64,000 bases of DNA. It comes from Cellvibrionales bacterium. GTDB lineage: Bacteria > Pseudomonadota > Gammaproteobacteria > Pseudomonadales > JAHEIH01. The stretch covers positions 304,987-368,986 of the forward strand of contig JAHEIH010000026.1 in NCBI GenBank assembly GCA_024639455.1. Direction: 5' to 3'. A program made the translations under genes and the position numbers. Under the pieces are notes generated by a model. The model saw only the letters and a list, made by a program, of their open reading frames with translations. It did not search any database and was not told the DNA's origin. Below are positions 8,129-16,564 of the stretch, in pieces. The first letter of the stretch is position 1; each line of letters opens with the position of its first letter.

Positions 8129-8929
8129 ATGCAAGATTTATTGATCTATTTGCCCATGGGAGCGTTGGCCGGTTTACAGGCTGGCTTACTCGGCGTGGGT
8201 GGAGGCTTGATCATTGTTCCCGTATTGTTATTTACCTTTTCGCTGCAGGGTTTCGAAAACGATTTTGCCACCCATATGGCGGTGGGTACGTCGCTGGCAA
8301 CCATTTGCATCACCTCCATAAGTTCAACCTTGGCGCACCGCAAATACGGCAATATCGATTGGACTATTTTTAACGCCCTCGCCCCCGGTATGATCTTCGG
8401 TGTCTGGCTCGGGGTGCAAACGGCACTGTCTTTGAGTGGTCAAACCCTGCAGTTGTTAATTGCTAGTTTTGCCCTGCTTATCGCCATAAAAATGGCGCTG
8501 GGGTTCAACCCTAAGCCCGAGCACGCCATTCCCGGGCGGGGTGGGTTGTTCTCAGCGGGCACGGTGATTGGTTGGGGATCGTCCATTTTCGGTATCGGCG
8601 GTGGCAATCTGACCATTCCCTTTTTGCGCTGGGCAAATTTTCCCATACAGCGCGCAGTGGGTATTTCAGCGGCGTGCGGTATTCCCATCGCCTTTGTGGG
8701 CGCAGGTACCAATGTTTGGGAGGGGCTGCACTTAGAGCATCTGCCCGAGGGCGCATTTGGTTACGTGTATATGCCGGCTTTTATCGGTATTATTTCGACA
8801 AGCGCTATCTTTGCAAAATTAGGTGCCAAATTGGCGTCGAGTATTTCAGAAAAAGCACTTCAGTGGTCGTTCATTACTTTTTTAGTTTTGGTGAGCCTTT
8901 CCCTTATCACGAGAAACCTACTGCTATGA
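8129..8929 (+). CDS. TSUP-family (TauE/SafE-type) membrane transporter
   Basis: A 267-residue integral membrane protein of the TSUP family, proposed exporters of sulfite or organosulfonates. The paired repeats are visible: [20 protein letters not shown] near residue 15 and [20 protein letters not shown] near residue 153, each with the glycine-rich turn typical of the family. Seven to eight hydrophobic segments can be traced. I prefer the ATG at 8129 over the in-frame TTG at 8117. Its stop overlaps the lgt start (ATGA at 8926-8929). A TSUP gene between ptsP and lgt is a conserved arrangement in Pseudomonas relatives. The substrate is unknown. Confidence 0.85.
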   Translation: MQDLLIYLPMGALAGLQAGLLGVGGGLIIVPVLLFTFSLQGFENDFATHMAVGTSLATICITSISSTLAHRKYGNIDWTIFNALAPGMIFGVWLGVQTALSLSGQTLQLLIASFALLIAIKMALGFNPKPEHAIPGRGGLFSAGTVIGWGSSIFGIGGGNLTIPFLRWANFPIQRAVGISAACGIPIAFVGAGTNVWEGLHLEHLPEGAFGYVYMPAFIGIISTSAIFAKLGAKLASSISEKALQWSFITFLVLVSLSLITRNLLL

Positions 8930-9711
8930 TCCAATATCCTAACATTGATCCCGTCGCGATAGCGCTAGGCCCCGTCGCCATTCACTGGTACGGCTTGATG
9001 TATATGTTCGGGTTTGGTGCGGCCTGGTGGCTGTCGGTGCGCAAGGCGCGCCGTGGCGGTGCCATCCAAGCGGCGCAGGTTGAAGATTTGATTTTTTACG
9101 GCGCCATGGGTGTCGTATTAGGTGGTCGCTTTGGTTACGTACTTTTTTACAATGTTGACCGCTTTCTTGAAGATCCGTTGTGGTTGCTTCGTATATGGGA
9201 AGGGGGAATGTCTTTTCACGGTGGCTTGCTAGGTGTGATCGCAGCTTTGGCTTTGTTTGCACGGCAGCGCAAGCTCGATCCCTTCACGGTTTACGACTTC
9301 ATTGCCCCTGTGGTGCCGATCGGATTGGGCCTTGGGCGTTTGGGTAACTTCATTGGCCAAGAGTTGTGGGGCCGCGCCAGCGATGTGCCTTGGGCCATGG
9401 TGTTTCCCAACGATCCGCTGCAAGTAGCTCGTCATCCCTCGCAGCTTTATCAGGCCTTGCTGGAAGGGCTGTGCCTCTTTATTATTTTGTACCTTTACAG
9501 CCGCAAACCACGCCCTGCACCGGCCGTGGGCGGTCTGTTTTTAACGGGTTACGCGGTGTTTCGCTTCACTGTTGAGTTTGTACGCGAACCCGATAACCAC
9601 ATCGGCTTTGATGCTTTCGGTTGGATGACGCGCGGTCAATTATTATGTATCCCTATGTTATTGATTGGGCTGGCATTGATGGTTTGGGCACACCGTCGCC
9701 AGCCTAGGTGA
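8926..9711 (+). CDS. lgt: Prolipoprotein diacylglyceryl transferase Lgt
   Basis: Inner-membrane enzyme that attaches diacylglycerol from phosphatidylglycerol to the lipobox cysteine of prolipoproteins, the first step of lipoprotein maturation. The 261-residue length is typical. Diagnostic motifs are [17 protein letters not shown] near the N-terminus, SFHGGLLGV, and the Lgt signature [18 protein letters not shown]. Several transmembrane helices are evident. The start overlaps the TSUP gene stop. Likely substrates in this window are the FKBP protein at 55771 and the M1-like lipoprotein at 43516. Confidence 0.96.
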   Translation: MIQYPNIDPVAIALGPVAIHWYGLMYMFGFGAAWWLSVRKARRGGAIQAAQVEDLIFYGAMGVVLGGRFGYVLFYNVDRFLEDPLWLLRIWEGGMSFHGGLLGVIAALALFARQRKLDPFTVYDFIAPVVPIGLGLGRLGNFIGQELWGRASDVPWAMVFPNDPLQVARHPSQLYQALLEGLCLFIILYLYSRKPRPAPAVGGLFLTGYAVFRFTVEFVREPDNHIGFDAFGWMTRGQLLCIPMLLIGLALMVWAHRRQPR

Positions 9712-9720
9712 GAATATTCT

Positions 9721-10572
9721 ATGAAACAGTATTTGGCGCTTTGCCAACGTATTATTGATAGCGGCACGTGGATTGAAAACGAGCGCACCGGCATTCGCTG
9801 TCTAACCGTGGTGAATGCAGACTTAGAGTACGATGTTGGCAACAACCAATTTCCGCTGATTACCACGCGCAAAAGTTTTTACAAAGCTGCCATCGCCGAG
9901 TTGTTGGGCTACCTGCGTGGCTACGACAACGCAGCGCAGTTCCGTGCTATTGGTTGCAATACCTGGAATGCCAATGCCAATGAGAACAACGCCTGGTTGA
10001 ACAATCCTTACCGTAAAGGTGAAGACGATATGGGGCGTGTTTACGGTGTTCAAGGCCGCGCCTGGCGCCGGCACGACGCCACTCTCCTTGATCAACTGCG
10101 CAAAATAGTCGACCACCTTAGTAAGGGCATCGACGATCGCGGTGAAATTCTAACCTTTTATAACCCCGGTGAATTTGAATTGGGATGTCTGCGCCCTTGC
10201 ATGCACACCCACCAATTCTCCGCGCTGGGCGACACCCTGTACCTGAATAGTTTTCAGCGCAGCTGCGACGTGCCTCTCGGGCTGAATTTCAACCAAATAC
10301 AGTGTTTTGTGTTGCTGGCGTTGATGGCGCAGATTACCGGCTACAAGGCCGGTGTGGCGTACCATAAGATTGTCAATGCCCACATTTACGAAAACCAAAT
10401 TGAGTTGATGCGCGATGTGCAGCTAAAGCGCGAGCCATTTGATCCGCCGCAGTTGACTATCAACCCGGCGATTAAGTCATTAGAAGATATCGAGACGTGG
10501 GTCAGTACCGACGATTTCGAGGTGGTGGGCTACCAATGCCACGACGCCATCCAATATCCATTTGCGGTGTAA
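9721..10572 (+). CDS. thyA: Thymidylate synthase ThyA, long (vibrio-like) form
   Basis: Converts dUMP to dTMP with methylene-tetrahydrofolate. The protein has 283 residues, longer than the 264-residue E. coli enzyme. The catalytic cysteine lies in [12 protein letters not shown] and the dUMP-binding stretch is [15 protein letters not shown]. Compared with the E. coli type, the Arg-Arg pair is replaced (DDRGEIL), the residue after the catalytic Cys is Met, and there is an insertion around [18 protein letters not shown]. From memory this matches the longer ThyA of vibrios. The gene sits two bases upstream of folA, coupling dTMP synthesis to dihydrofolate recycling. Confidence 0.93.
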   Translation: MKQYLALCQRIIDSGTWIENERTGIRCLTVVNADLEYDVGNNQFPLITTRKSFYKAAIAELLGYLRGYDNAAQFRAIGCNTWNANANENNAWLNNPYRKGEDDMGRVYGVQGRAWRRHDATLLDQLRKIVDHLSKGIDDRGEILTFYNPGEFELGCLRPCMHTHQFSALGDTLYLNSFQRSCDVPLGLNFNQIQCFVLLALMAQITGYKAGVAYHKIVNAHIYENQIELMRDVQLKREPFDPPQLTINPAIKSLEDIETWVSTDDFEVVGYQCHDAIQYPFAV

Positions 10573-10574
10573 CT

Positions 10575-11087
10575 ATGCAAAATTTTACCCTATCTGCCAT
10601 CGTTGCCATGGCAAAAAACCGAGTCATCGGCATTAACAATGGTTTGCCTTGGTATTTGCCCAATGACCTGAAATACTTTAAAGCTGTCACTATGGGGAAG
10701 CCGGTGATCATGGGGCGCAAAACCTTTGAGTCGATCGGAAAGCCGTTGCCTGGACGTCCCAACATTGTGATTAGCACTAATCCTGACTACGGTGCCGAGG
10801 GCGTTAGCGTGGTGACGAGCGTTGCCGCGGCGCGTGAATTGGCAGGTAATATTCTTGCTGTCGATGGTGGCAGTGAAGCCATGGTGATCGGTGGCGAACA
10901 AATCTATCGCCTATTTATGGACAGTGTAGACCGTTTGTACCTCACCGAAGTGATGGCCGAAGTAGAAGGGGATGCATGGTTTCCAGAGTTTGACGAAGCA
11001 CAGTGGATAGAGTCGTCATGCCAAAAATTTGAGGCCGAAGGCCCTAACCCATACGACTACCAGATACGTATCCTTGACCACAAATAG
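10575..11087 (+). CDS. folA: Dihydrofolate reductase FolA
   Basis: NADPH-dependent reduction of dihydrofolate, the product of the ThyA reaction; target of trimethoprim. It has 170 residues. The N-terminal substrate loop is MAKNRVIGINNGLPWYLPND, where the family-typical acidic residue follows NDLKYFK. GRKTFESIGKPLPGRPNIV and VIGGEQIYRLF are the NADPH-site motifs. The ATG at 10575 follows the thyA stop by two bases. It is the last gene of the rppH-to-folA run and is followed by a structured intergenic region. Confidence 0.95.
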   Translation: MQNFTLSAIVAMAKNRVIGINNGLPWYLPNDLKYFKAVTMGKPVIMGRKTFESIGKPLPGRPNIVISTNPDYGAEGVSVVTSVAAARELAGNILAVDGGSEAMVIGGEQIYRLFMDSVDRLYLTEVMAEVEGDAWFPEFDEAQWIESSCQKFEAEGPNPYDYQIRILDHK

Positions 11088-11168
11088 TGTTACCTTGCCG
11101 GAAAAGTGTTACCAGGATGCCGCCAAGCAGGTAACACATTCCTTCTTATTCTCTTAATTTTCCGAAAA
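11087..11168. repeat. Nested inverted repeats downstream of folA
   Basis: GTGTTACC occurs at 11087-11094 and 11106-11113 and its complement GGTAACAC at 11130-11137, giving an eight-pair hairpin with a 16-base loop. Outside it, CGGAAAA (11099-11105) can pair with TTTTCCG (11158-11164), and TTTTCCGAAAA (11158-11168) is itself an odd palindrome. T-rich sequence follows the inner stem, so it may work as a terminator for thyA-folA. The rest of the 252-base gap holds only the leader of the next operon. Confidence 0.55.
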
Positions 11169-11192
11169 AGTTTCGTTCGTTACAATTCTTCC

Positions 11193-11222
11193 TTGATTAA
11201 ATACCTGCTCCATTCATAGAAT
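11193..11222 (+). promoter_or_regulatory. Candidate promoter of the TonB2 operon
   Basis: TTGATT (11193-11198), 18-base spacer, TAGAAT (11217-11222), about 118 bases before the first gene. A second possible -10 (TACAAT, 11181-11186) lacks a good -35. No convincing Fur box is visible, so iron control is not claimed. Confidence 0.3.
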
Positions 11223-11339
11223 CCGGGTTCGTTGATTTTGGCGTACTTCGCGCATCTGCGATGTGCGCTGTCAATATTGATGATGGAAACCGCCGACCGG
11301 CGGATAATAACTAACGCTCCGATAGGAAAGTTAATTCTC

Positions 11340-12122
11340 ATGAAAACGCATCGTTTAAATAAGGTCTTTTTAGCATGTGCCGCAACTAGCGCGCTGCTTG
11401 CGACCGCAGCTAACGTCCAAGCCGAAAGCTTGGAAGCTGTGTTGAAGGTTGGCCAAGATCGCCACGCCGCCGCCAAACAATCACAAGTTAAAGTCGACCG
11501 CTTGGCCGACGAAACCCGTGATCTGGTTACCGATTACAAAACCGTTATGAAAGACGTTGACGGTCTCCGTGTGTATAACGCTCGTCTGGAGCGTTCACTG
11601 GTTAAGCAACAGCAACGTCTGGCTAACTTGGAGAAGTCGATCTCTGACGTGACTGTTATCCAACGTCAAGTTGACCCCCTGTTGGTTAAGATGATGGACA
11701 GCCTCGAACAGTTCATTACTCTGGACATCCCCTTCGACTACGACCGTCGTATGGAGAACCTCGAATTGCTGCGCAACAGCATGGAGCGTTCGGATCTGAC
11801 CACCGCTGAAAAATTCCGCCAAGTATTGGAAGCCTACAAGATCGAAAACGAATACGGTCGTATGCTTTCAACCGCTGAAACTACCATCGAAATCGAAGGT
11901 GTAGAGCGCAACGTAACCACCTTGCAGGTGGGTCGTGTGGCACTGGTTTACCAAACAGCAGACAAGAATATGACTGGCATGTGGAACCAAAACAGCCGTC
12001 AGTGGGAAGCACTTGCAGATGGTGACTACCAATCAGCCGTTGATAAAGCGATCAAGATTGCTAAGAAAGAAGCGGTTTATGACCTGTTGAAATTGCCTGT
12101 ACTTCCACCGGAGGCTAAGTAA
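11340..12122 (+). CDS. DUF3450 family periplasmic coiled-coil protein
   Basis: A 260-residue exported protein of the DUF3450 family, which accompanies TonB2-type clusters in marine gammaproteobacteria; its molecular role is unknown. A signal peptide (about residues 1-28, ending ANVQA) precedes a long charged helical region rich in Lys, Gln and Leu (about residues 35-115, for example LVKQQQRLANLEKSISDV) that should form a coiled coil. A C-terminal globular part contains VGRVALVYQTADKNMTGMW. The ATG at 11340 is preceded by a GATAGGAAAG ribosome site and gives a proper signal peptide. The stop overlaps the next start (TAATG). It may extend or brace the periplasmic part of the following ExbB-like protein. 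Confidence 0.85.
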   Translation: MKTHRLNKVFLACAATSALLATAANVQAESLEAVLKVGQDRHAAAKQSQVKVDRLADETRDLVTDYKTVMKDVDGLRVYNARLERSLVKQQQRLANLEKSISDVTVIQRQVDPLLVKMMDSLEQFITLDIPFDYDRRMENLELLRNSMERSDLTTAEKFRQVLEAYKIENEYGRMLSTAETTIEIEGVERNVTTLQVGRVALVYQTADKNMTGMWNQNSRQWEALADGDYQSAVDKAIKIAKKEAVYDLLKLPVLPPEAK

Positions 12123-13501
12123 TGAAAATGAATATTGCTAAGTCCATCGTACTTGCCGGTGGCGTATTGTTGGCTGCCAATGGCGCCTTCGCACAAGACA
12201 CCAATGCCCGTTCACTGGACGAGTTGTTGGGTTTTGTTAAGCAAGGTCAAACCAACGAAGCGAAAGATAACTCAGCTCGCGAAGCGCGTTTCCGCGCGGC
12301 AAAAGCCGAGCAAGCGACAATGCTCCAAGAAGCCAAAAACGAGCGCACTCGTCAAGAGCGTCGTTCAGCGCAGCTTGAAAAGCAATTCGAAGAAAACGAG
12401 AAGTTGTTGGCAGCTACTCAGAAGCGTCTGCGCGATGCGATGGGTTCACTGCAAGAACTGTTCGGCCACATCACTTCAACCGCGGGTGACGCTCGCTCGA
12501 ACTTTGAAGGTTCGTTGACTAGCGCTCAAATCCAAGGTCGTGAAGAATTCCTGTCTGCATTAGTAGAAAAGATGAGCGGTGGCGAGCAACTGCCTAGCAT
12601 CGAGGAAATCGAGCGCGTTTGGTACCTGTTGTTGCAAGAAATGGTGGAATCTGGCCGTGTGGTTTCATTCCCCGCGACTATCGAAAAGCCCAATGGCGAC
12701 AAAGTTGACAGCAATGTCACTCGCGTAGGTCTGTTCAACATCGTGTCTGCTGAAGGTAACTACCTGCAGTTCGTTCCAGAAACTGGCGCATTGTCTGAAT
12801 TGGCTCGCCAGCCAAGTGCGACGGCTGAAGCAGCAGCGCTGACTACGGCTTCTTCAGTGTCACCTTTCTATGTTGACCCCACTGGCGCGACCGGCGGTTC
12901 ATTCTTGGCGGCGCTGATTAACAGCCCTGACCTGGAAGAGCGTTGGCACCAAGGTGGTTACGTAGGTTACGTGATCACTGCAGTCGGTGTTATTGCTATG
13001 TTGATCGCTATCCTGCGCCTGATTGTGTTGGGTGGCATGAGCTCAAAAGTTAAAGCTCAGCTGAAAGCGACTTCTGCCAACACTAATAACCCACTGGGTC
13101 GCGTACTGAAAGTACACGAAGATAACCCATCTATGGATACTGAAACTCTGGAACTGAAACTGAGTGAAGCTATCCTGAAAGAGACCCCTGCTATTGAGAA
13201 GAACCTTACGCTGTTGAAGATCATTGCAGCTGTAGCGCCTCTGTTGGGTCTGTTGGGTACCGTTACCGGTATGATCGTAACCTTCCAAGCTATCACCATC
13301 TTCGGTGCCGGCGATCCGAAGGCAATGGCTGGCGGTATTTCTGGTGCTCTGGTAACCACTGTTTTGGGTCTGATTGTTGCTATTCCTACCGTACTGATGC
13401 ACACCATCGTTAACGGTAAGGCAAAAGAAATCATTCACATTTTGGAAGAGCAGACCACGGGTATTATTGCTGAACATACTGAAGCAAGTATGAAGGGTTA
13501 A
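12122..13501 (+). CDS. TtpC-like large MotA/TolQ/ExbB proton-channel protein
   Basis: A 459-residue protein with an N-terminal signal peptide (ending GAFA, about residue 24), a charged coiled-coil region (about 45-105), a periplasmic domain resembling the DUF3450 partner, and a C-terminal MotA/TolQ/ExbB domain. The latter has membrane segments near 280-302, 360-392 and 403-428, including APLLGLLGTVTGMIVTF and the GGISGALVTTVLGL motif. In vibrios the equivalent, TtpC, is essential for TonB2-dependent uptake and is thought to help span the periplasm. The operon position, directly before a short ExbB, fits TtpC. The gene symbol is withheld because orthology is by architecture only. Confidence 0.88.
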   Translation: MKMNIAKSIVLAGGVLLAANGAFAQDTNARSLDELLGFVKQGQTNEAKDNSAREARFRAAKAEQATMLQEAKNERTRQERRSAQLEKQFEENEKLLAATQKRLRDAMGSLQELFGHITSTAGDARSNFEGSLTSAQIQGREEFLSALVEKMSGGEQLPSIEEIERVWYLLLQEMVESGRVVSFPATIEKPNGDKVDSNVTRVGLFNIVSAEGNYLQFVPETGALSELARQPSATAEAAALTTASSVSPFYVDPTGATGGSFLAALINSPDLEERWHQGGYVGYVITAVGVIAMLIAILRLIVLGGMSSKVKAQLKATSANTNNPLGRVLKVHEDNPSMDTETLELKLSEAILKETPAIEKNLTLLKIIAAVAPLLGLLGTVTGMIVTFQAITIFGAGDPKAMAGGISGALVTTVLGLIVAIPTVLMHTIVNGKAKEIIHILEEQTTGIIAEHTEASMKG

Positions 13502-13505
13502 TACA

Positions 13506-14024
13506 ATGGATGAAGTCATCAAAGCGCTACTTTCATTTATGGATAAGGGTGGCCCAGTACTCTGGGCTATCGCAGCTTTGACTCTGATTCTGTGGACACT
13601 AGTTCTTGAACGCGTTTGGTATTACAAGACTACTTTCAAGCAAGATAAATCCGAGGTTCTCAAACAATGGGAAGCTCGGACTGAAAGAAAGTCTTGGAAT
13701 GCACACCAGGTGAGAGAAAAACTAATTTCTCGAATGAATTTGAAGATCAATGAGCATCTTGCATTCATTCAAGCGTTAGTAGCTCTCGCCCCCCTGTTCG
13801 GCCTGTTGGGTACGGTATGGGGTATGATTGAAGTGTTTAACATCATGGCGGTCACCGGTGGTGGTGACGCCAAGTCCATGGCGGGCGGTGTGTCGAAAGC
13901 GACCATCCCCACAATGGCAGGCATGGTGGCAGCACTTTCTGGTGTGTTCTCTAATACTTACGTAACAAGTATTGCGTCTAGGGAGTCCGAGTTGTTAGCT
14001 GATAGTTTAACAACCGATCACTAA
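13506..14024 (+). CDS. exbB: ExbB2-type TonB-system proton channel subunit
   Basis: The short, canonical MotA/TolQ/ExbB protein of the cluster, at 172 residues. With ExbD it conducts protons across the inner membrane to energise TonB. Three hydrophobic segments are seen (VLWAIAALTLILWTLVLERV; LVALAPLFGLLGTVWGMIEV; the segment in TIPTMAGMVAALSGVF). The family motif APLFGLLGTVWGMIEVF and the GGVSKATIPTMAGM stretch match ExbB2. It starts four bases after the TtpC-like gene and 12 bases before exbD. Having two MotA/TolQ/ExbB proteins in one operon is the hallmark of TonB2 systems. Confidence 0.92.
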   Translation: MDEVIKALLSFMDKGGPVLWAIAALTLILWTLVLERVWYYKTTFKQDKSEVLKQWEARTERKSWNAHQVREKLISRMNLKINEHLAFIQALVALAPLFGLLGTVWGMIEVFNIMAVTGGGDAKSMAGGVSKATIPTMAGMVAALSGVFSNTYVTSIASRESELLADSLTTDH

Positions 14025-14036
14025 AGAGAGCTTTTC

Positions 14037-14453
14037 ATGAAAAGAAAACGTAATTCAGATGATCAAGGCGGGCAAATCGACTTAACGCCGATGCTCGACG
14101 TTGTATTCATCATGTTGATTTTCTTCATCGTAACAGCTTCTTTCGTGAAGCTTCCGAAAGCTGAGTACGCGTTGACTGGCGCAGTGACATCTGAGGCTAA
14201 AAAGCCAAAGATCATCGTAGCAGTGACCGAGACCAATGATTTTGTCTATGGCGATAAAACCATTGAGTCTCGCAATCTGAAACGTGAACTGCAAAAGATC
14301 TACGCGGATGCGGGTTCAGCCGCAGAGCTTTCAATGCGTATGGACGCAAAATCCAACGCCGAGAGTTGGAATACGCTCTTTAAGGCCGCTACTGATGCGG
14401 GTATCCCTAAAGAGAATATTTATCTCTCGATTGATTCGGAACAGGCAAATTAA
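14037..14453 (+). CDS. exbD: ExbD2-type biopolymer transport protein
   Basis: Single-span partner of ExbB, with 138 residues. The conserved membrane aspartate that carries protons is Asp21 in DLTPMLDVVFIMLIFF, followed by one hydrophobic helix and a periplasmic domain (KPKIIVAVTETNDFVYGDK and so on). An AGAGAG ribosome site precedes the ATG. It lies between exbB and tonB and belongs to the same transcription unit. Confidence 0.93.
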   Translation: MKRKRNSDDQGGQIDLTPMLDVVFIMLIFFIVTASFVKLPKAEYALTGAVTSEAKKPKIIVAVTETNDFVYGDKTIESRNLKRELQKIYADAGSAAELSMRMDAKSNAESWNTLFKAATDAGIPKENIYLSIDSEQAN

Positions 14454-14456
14454 GTT

Positions 14457-15062
14457 ATGAAATCATCAAAACTTCTATTGTCCGGTGTTCTGGGTGCTGG
14501 TATCACAGTTGGCTTGTTTTACCTAATGTACGCGCTGGTGTTGACCGATGAGGTTAAGCTAGACGACGTGGGTAACGACAAAATTGCTGATATCGTTATG
14601 CCCGAGCCCGAGATTGATGTGCGTGTTGCAGAACTTAAACCTGAACAGCCCGATGAGCCTGATGAACCCCCACCACCGATGGATACCCCTGATGTTGAGG
14701 TGGTTGATGTCGATATGGCTCTGAACATGGCAGCACCTGCAGCTGCTAATGTTCAAATTGGTCTTGGTGGCGGTCTAGGTGCTTCTGACGGCGAATATCT
14801 GCCCATCGTTAAGGTGGCCCCCATCTACCCACGTCGTGCGACATCACGTGGCATTGAGGGCTACTGTATTGTGGAGTACACAGTGACCAAAAATGGTTCT
14901 ATTCGTGACCCACAAGCGGTTGACTGCCAACCCTCTGGAATTTTTGAACGCGCCTCTGTTAAAGCGGCGGAGAAGTTCAAATATAAGCCACGTGTAGTTG
15001 ACGGTGAGCCAATCGAAGTGGCCGGTGTTCAAAACAAGTTCACCTACACTCTGGAAAAATAA
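14457..15062 (+). CDS. tonB: TonB2-type energy transducer
   Basis: Transmits proton-motive energy from ExbB/ExbD to outer-membrane TonB-dependent receptors. It has 201 residues: a single N-terminal helix (about 5-27), a strongly acidic, proline-rich linker (EQPDEPDEPPPPMDTP, then VEVVDVD) and a C-terminal TonB domain (VKVAPIYPRRATSRGIEGYC, VEYTVTKNGSIRDP, FKYKPRVVDG). The linker has almost no lysine, unlike E. coli TonB with its Glu-Pro and Lys-Pro repeats. Its short span fits a system in which TtpC helps bridge the periplasm. No TonB-dependent receptor gene is in the window, so the cargo is unknown. Confidence 0.93.
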   Translation: MKSSKLLLSGVLGAGITVGLFYLMYALVLTDEVKLDDVGNDKIADIVMPEPEIDVRVAELKPEQPDEPDEPPPPMDTPDVEVVDVDMALNMAAPAAANVQIGLGGGLGASDGEYLPIVKVAPIYPRRATSRGIEGYCIVEYTVTKNGSIRDPQAVDCQPSGIFERASVKAAEKFKYKPRVVDGEPIEVAGVQNKFTYTLEK

Positions 15063-15114
15063 ATCGCGGTGGGTTTCGGCCCACTCCGGTTACGCTTAAG
15101 GTATAGATAAGATC

Positions 15115-16449
15115 ATGTCTATGAAATTTAAAACAACAGCGTTTACCTTAGTCGCAGCGACGGGTCTAAGTGCAGCAATGGCGGTTGCGCCAATTGTTGG
15201 CAAGGCATTTGGTGTTCAAGCGGGTGTTGCTTTTGCTCAAGAGCAACAGCAGAAGAAACAACAAGAAACTCGTAAGACGCCGGCACTGCGCAACAAGGTT
15301 TACGAAAAGTTGCAAGCGGTTCAACAAGCTGCTGAAGCGCAAGATATGAAACTGGCCAAAGAGCTGCTGGATGACATGCGCACAGCGGGTGGTAAAAACG
15401 AACTGAACAGTTACGAGCTGGCTAACATGTGGAACATGTACGCTTTCGTATACTATTCAGAAGAAAACTACCCTAAAGCGATTGAAGCCTACAACAACCT
15501 GATTGCTCAGCCAGATATTCCTGTGCAGTTGGAAGTTAACACCAAATACTCTATCGCGCAGTTGTACTTCGTGACCGAAGACTACAGAAATGCGGTTCGC
15601 ATGTTGAAAGAGTGGTTTGCTGTAGCTAACAACCCTAACGCCGATGCGCACATGCTGTTGGCCCAGGGTTACTATCAACTGAAAGAATGGGATAACGCCA
15701 TTAAGTCAGTAGAAACCGGTTTGGCGAAGAATGCTGAAAAAGGCAAGCTCCCCAAAGAGCCTTGGTTGCTTCTGGCGCGTGTGCTGTACTTCGAAAAAGG
15801 TAACATTCCTGCGATGGTTGATATCTTGGAGACACTGGTCAAGCTCTACCCCAAAGGTGAGTACTGGATTCAATTGTCGATGATGTACGGCGAGCAAAAG
15901 AAAGACTTGTTGCAAATGGTCACCATGGAAACCGCCTATACACAAGGTATGCTGACTCGTGAGAGTGAGTTGCTGCAAATGGCAGGTTTGTACGCGGGTA
16001 ACGATGTTCCCTTTAAAGCGGCGCAAGTGATGGAAAAAGGCGTTAAAGCCGGCATCATCAAAGAAACGTCTAGGAACATGGAATACTTGGGTAACTTCCT
16101 GGCGTCTGCGCAAGAGATCAAGAAATCAGTTGATCCTTTAAAGCGTGCTGCTGATCTGGCGAAAAACGGTGAACCTGCTTCACGCTTGGCTAACGTTTAC
16201 ATCAGTTTGGACCGTTTTAAAGAAGCGGAGAATGCGGCTAATTTGGCGCTGAAGAAAGGTGATTTGCGCTCTGAGGAGAATACTTTGTTGGTGTTGGGCC
16301 AAGCCCAGTTTTACCAAGAGAAGTATCAAGACGCGAAGAAAACTTTCAATAAAGCGGTTAAATACAAGAAAACTGAAAAATTCGCTCGTCAATGGATTAA
16401 ATATTTGAATTCAGAAATCAAGCGTATCGAGTCACTGGCGCAAGAGTAG
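15115..16449 (+). CDS. TPR-repeat periplasmic protein of the TonB2 cluster
   Basis: A 444-residue exported protein built of tetratricopeptide-type helical repeats. The signal peptide is unusually long (hydrophobic about residues 8-38, ending VAFAQ). TPR-like units include YSEENYPKAIEAYNNLI, YYQLKEWDNAIKSVETGL, YVSL-type ISLDRFKEAENAANLAL and FYQEKYQDAKKTFNKAV. Such a protein commonly closes TonB2 operons, where it probably scaffolds the periplasmic assembly. The start may be either of two nearby ATGs (15115 or 15121). A small hairpin (GTGGG/CCCAC, 15069-15084) lies between tonB and this gene, and a strong terminator follows it. Confidence 0.85.
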   Translation: MSMKFKTTAFTLVAATGLSAAMAVAPIVGKAFGVQAGVAFAQEQQQKKQQETRKTPALRNKVYEKLQAVQQAAEAQDMKLAKELLDDMRTAGGKNELNSYELANMWNMYAFVYYSEENYPKAIEAYNNLIAQPDIPVQLEVNTKYSIAQLYFVTEDYRNAVRMLKEWFAVANNPNADAHMLLAQGYYQLKEWDNAIKSVETGLAKNAEKGKLPKEPWLLLARVLYFEKGNIPAMVDILETLVKLYPKGEYWIQLSMMYGEQKKDLLQMVTMETAYTQGMLTRESELLQMAGLYAGNDVPFKAAQVMEKGVKAGIIKETSRNMEYLGNFLASAQEIKKSVDPLKRAADLAKNGEPASRLANVYISLDRFKEAENAANLALKKGDLRSEENTLLVLGQAQFYQEKYQDAKKTFNKAVKYKKTEKFARQWIKYLNSEIKRIESLAQE

Positions 16450-16472
16450 TCTAGCGTTAGGATCAAACAAAA

Positions 16473-16496
16473 AGGCACCTTCTGGTGCCTTTTTTA
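16473..16496 (+). terminator. Rho-independent terminator of the TonB2 operon
   Basis: AGGCACC (16473-16479), a TTCT loop, GGTGCCT (16484-16490) and a T-run. A-rich sequence on the other side makes it potentially bidirectional, so it may also stop ilvD transcription from the minus strand. Confidence 0.9.
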
Positions 16497-16564
16497 TATC
16501 TGTCAGACCTTCCTTTGCCTATGACACCTTCCTCAAGAGGAAGGAATTCACCAAAGACAATCTT

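Noticed and set aside
8572-8925. N-terminal extension of lgt reaching back into the TSUP gene
   Set aside because: The extension is an out-of-frame reading of TSUP codons. Lgt homologues begin at the Met at 8926.
11088-11339. Fur box controlling the TonB2 operon
   Set aside because: No stretch approaching the GATAATGATAATCATTATC-like pattern was found. Iron control would be speculation.
16527-16544. Perfect palindrome CCTTCCTC-AA-GAGGAAGG downstream of ilvD
   Set aside because: Too little context (no T-run) to call a terminator or binding site. The stronger hairpin at 16473-16490 already serves as an end point.
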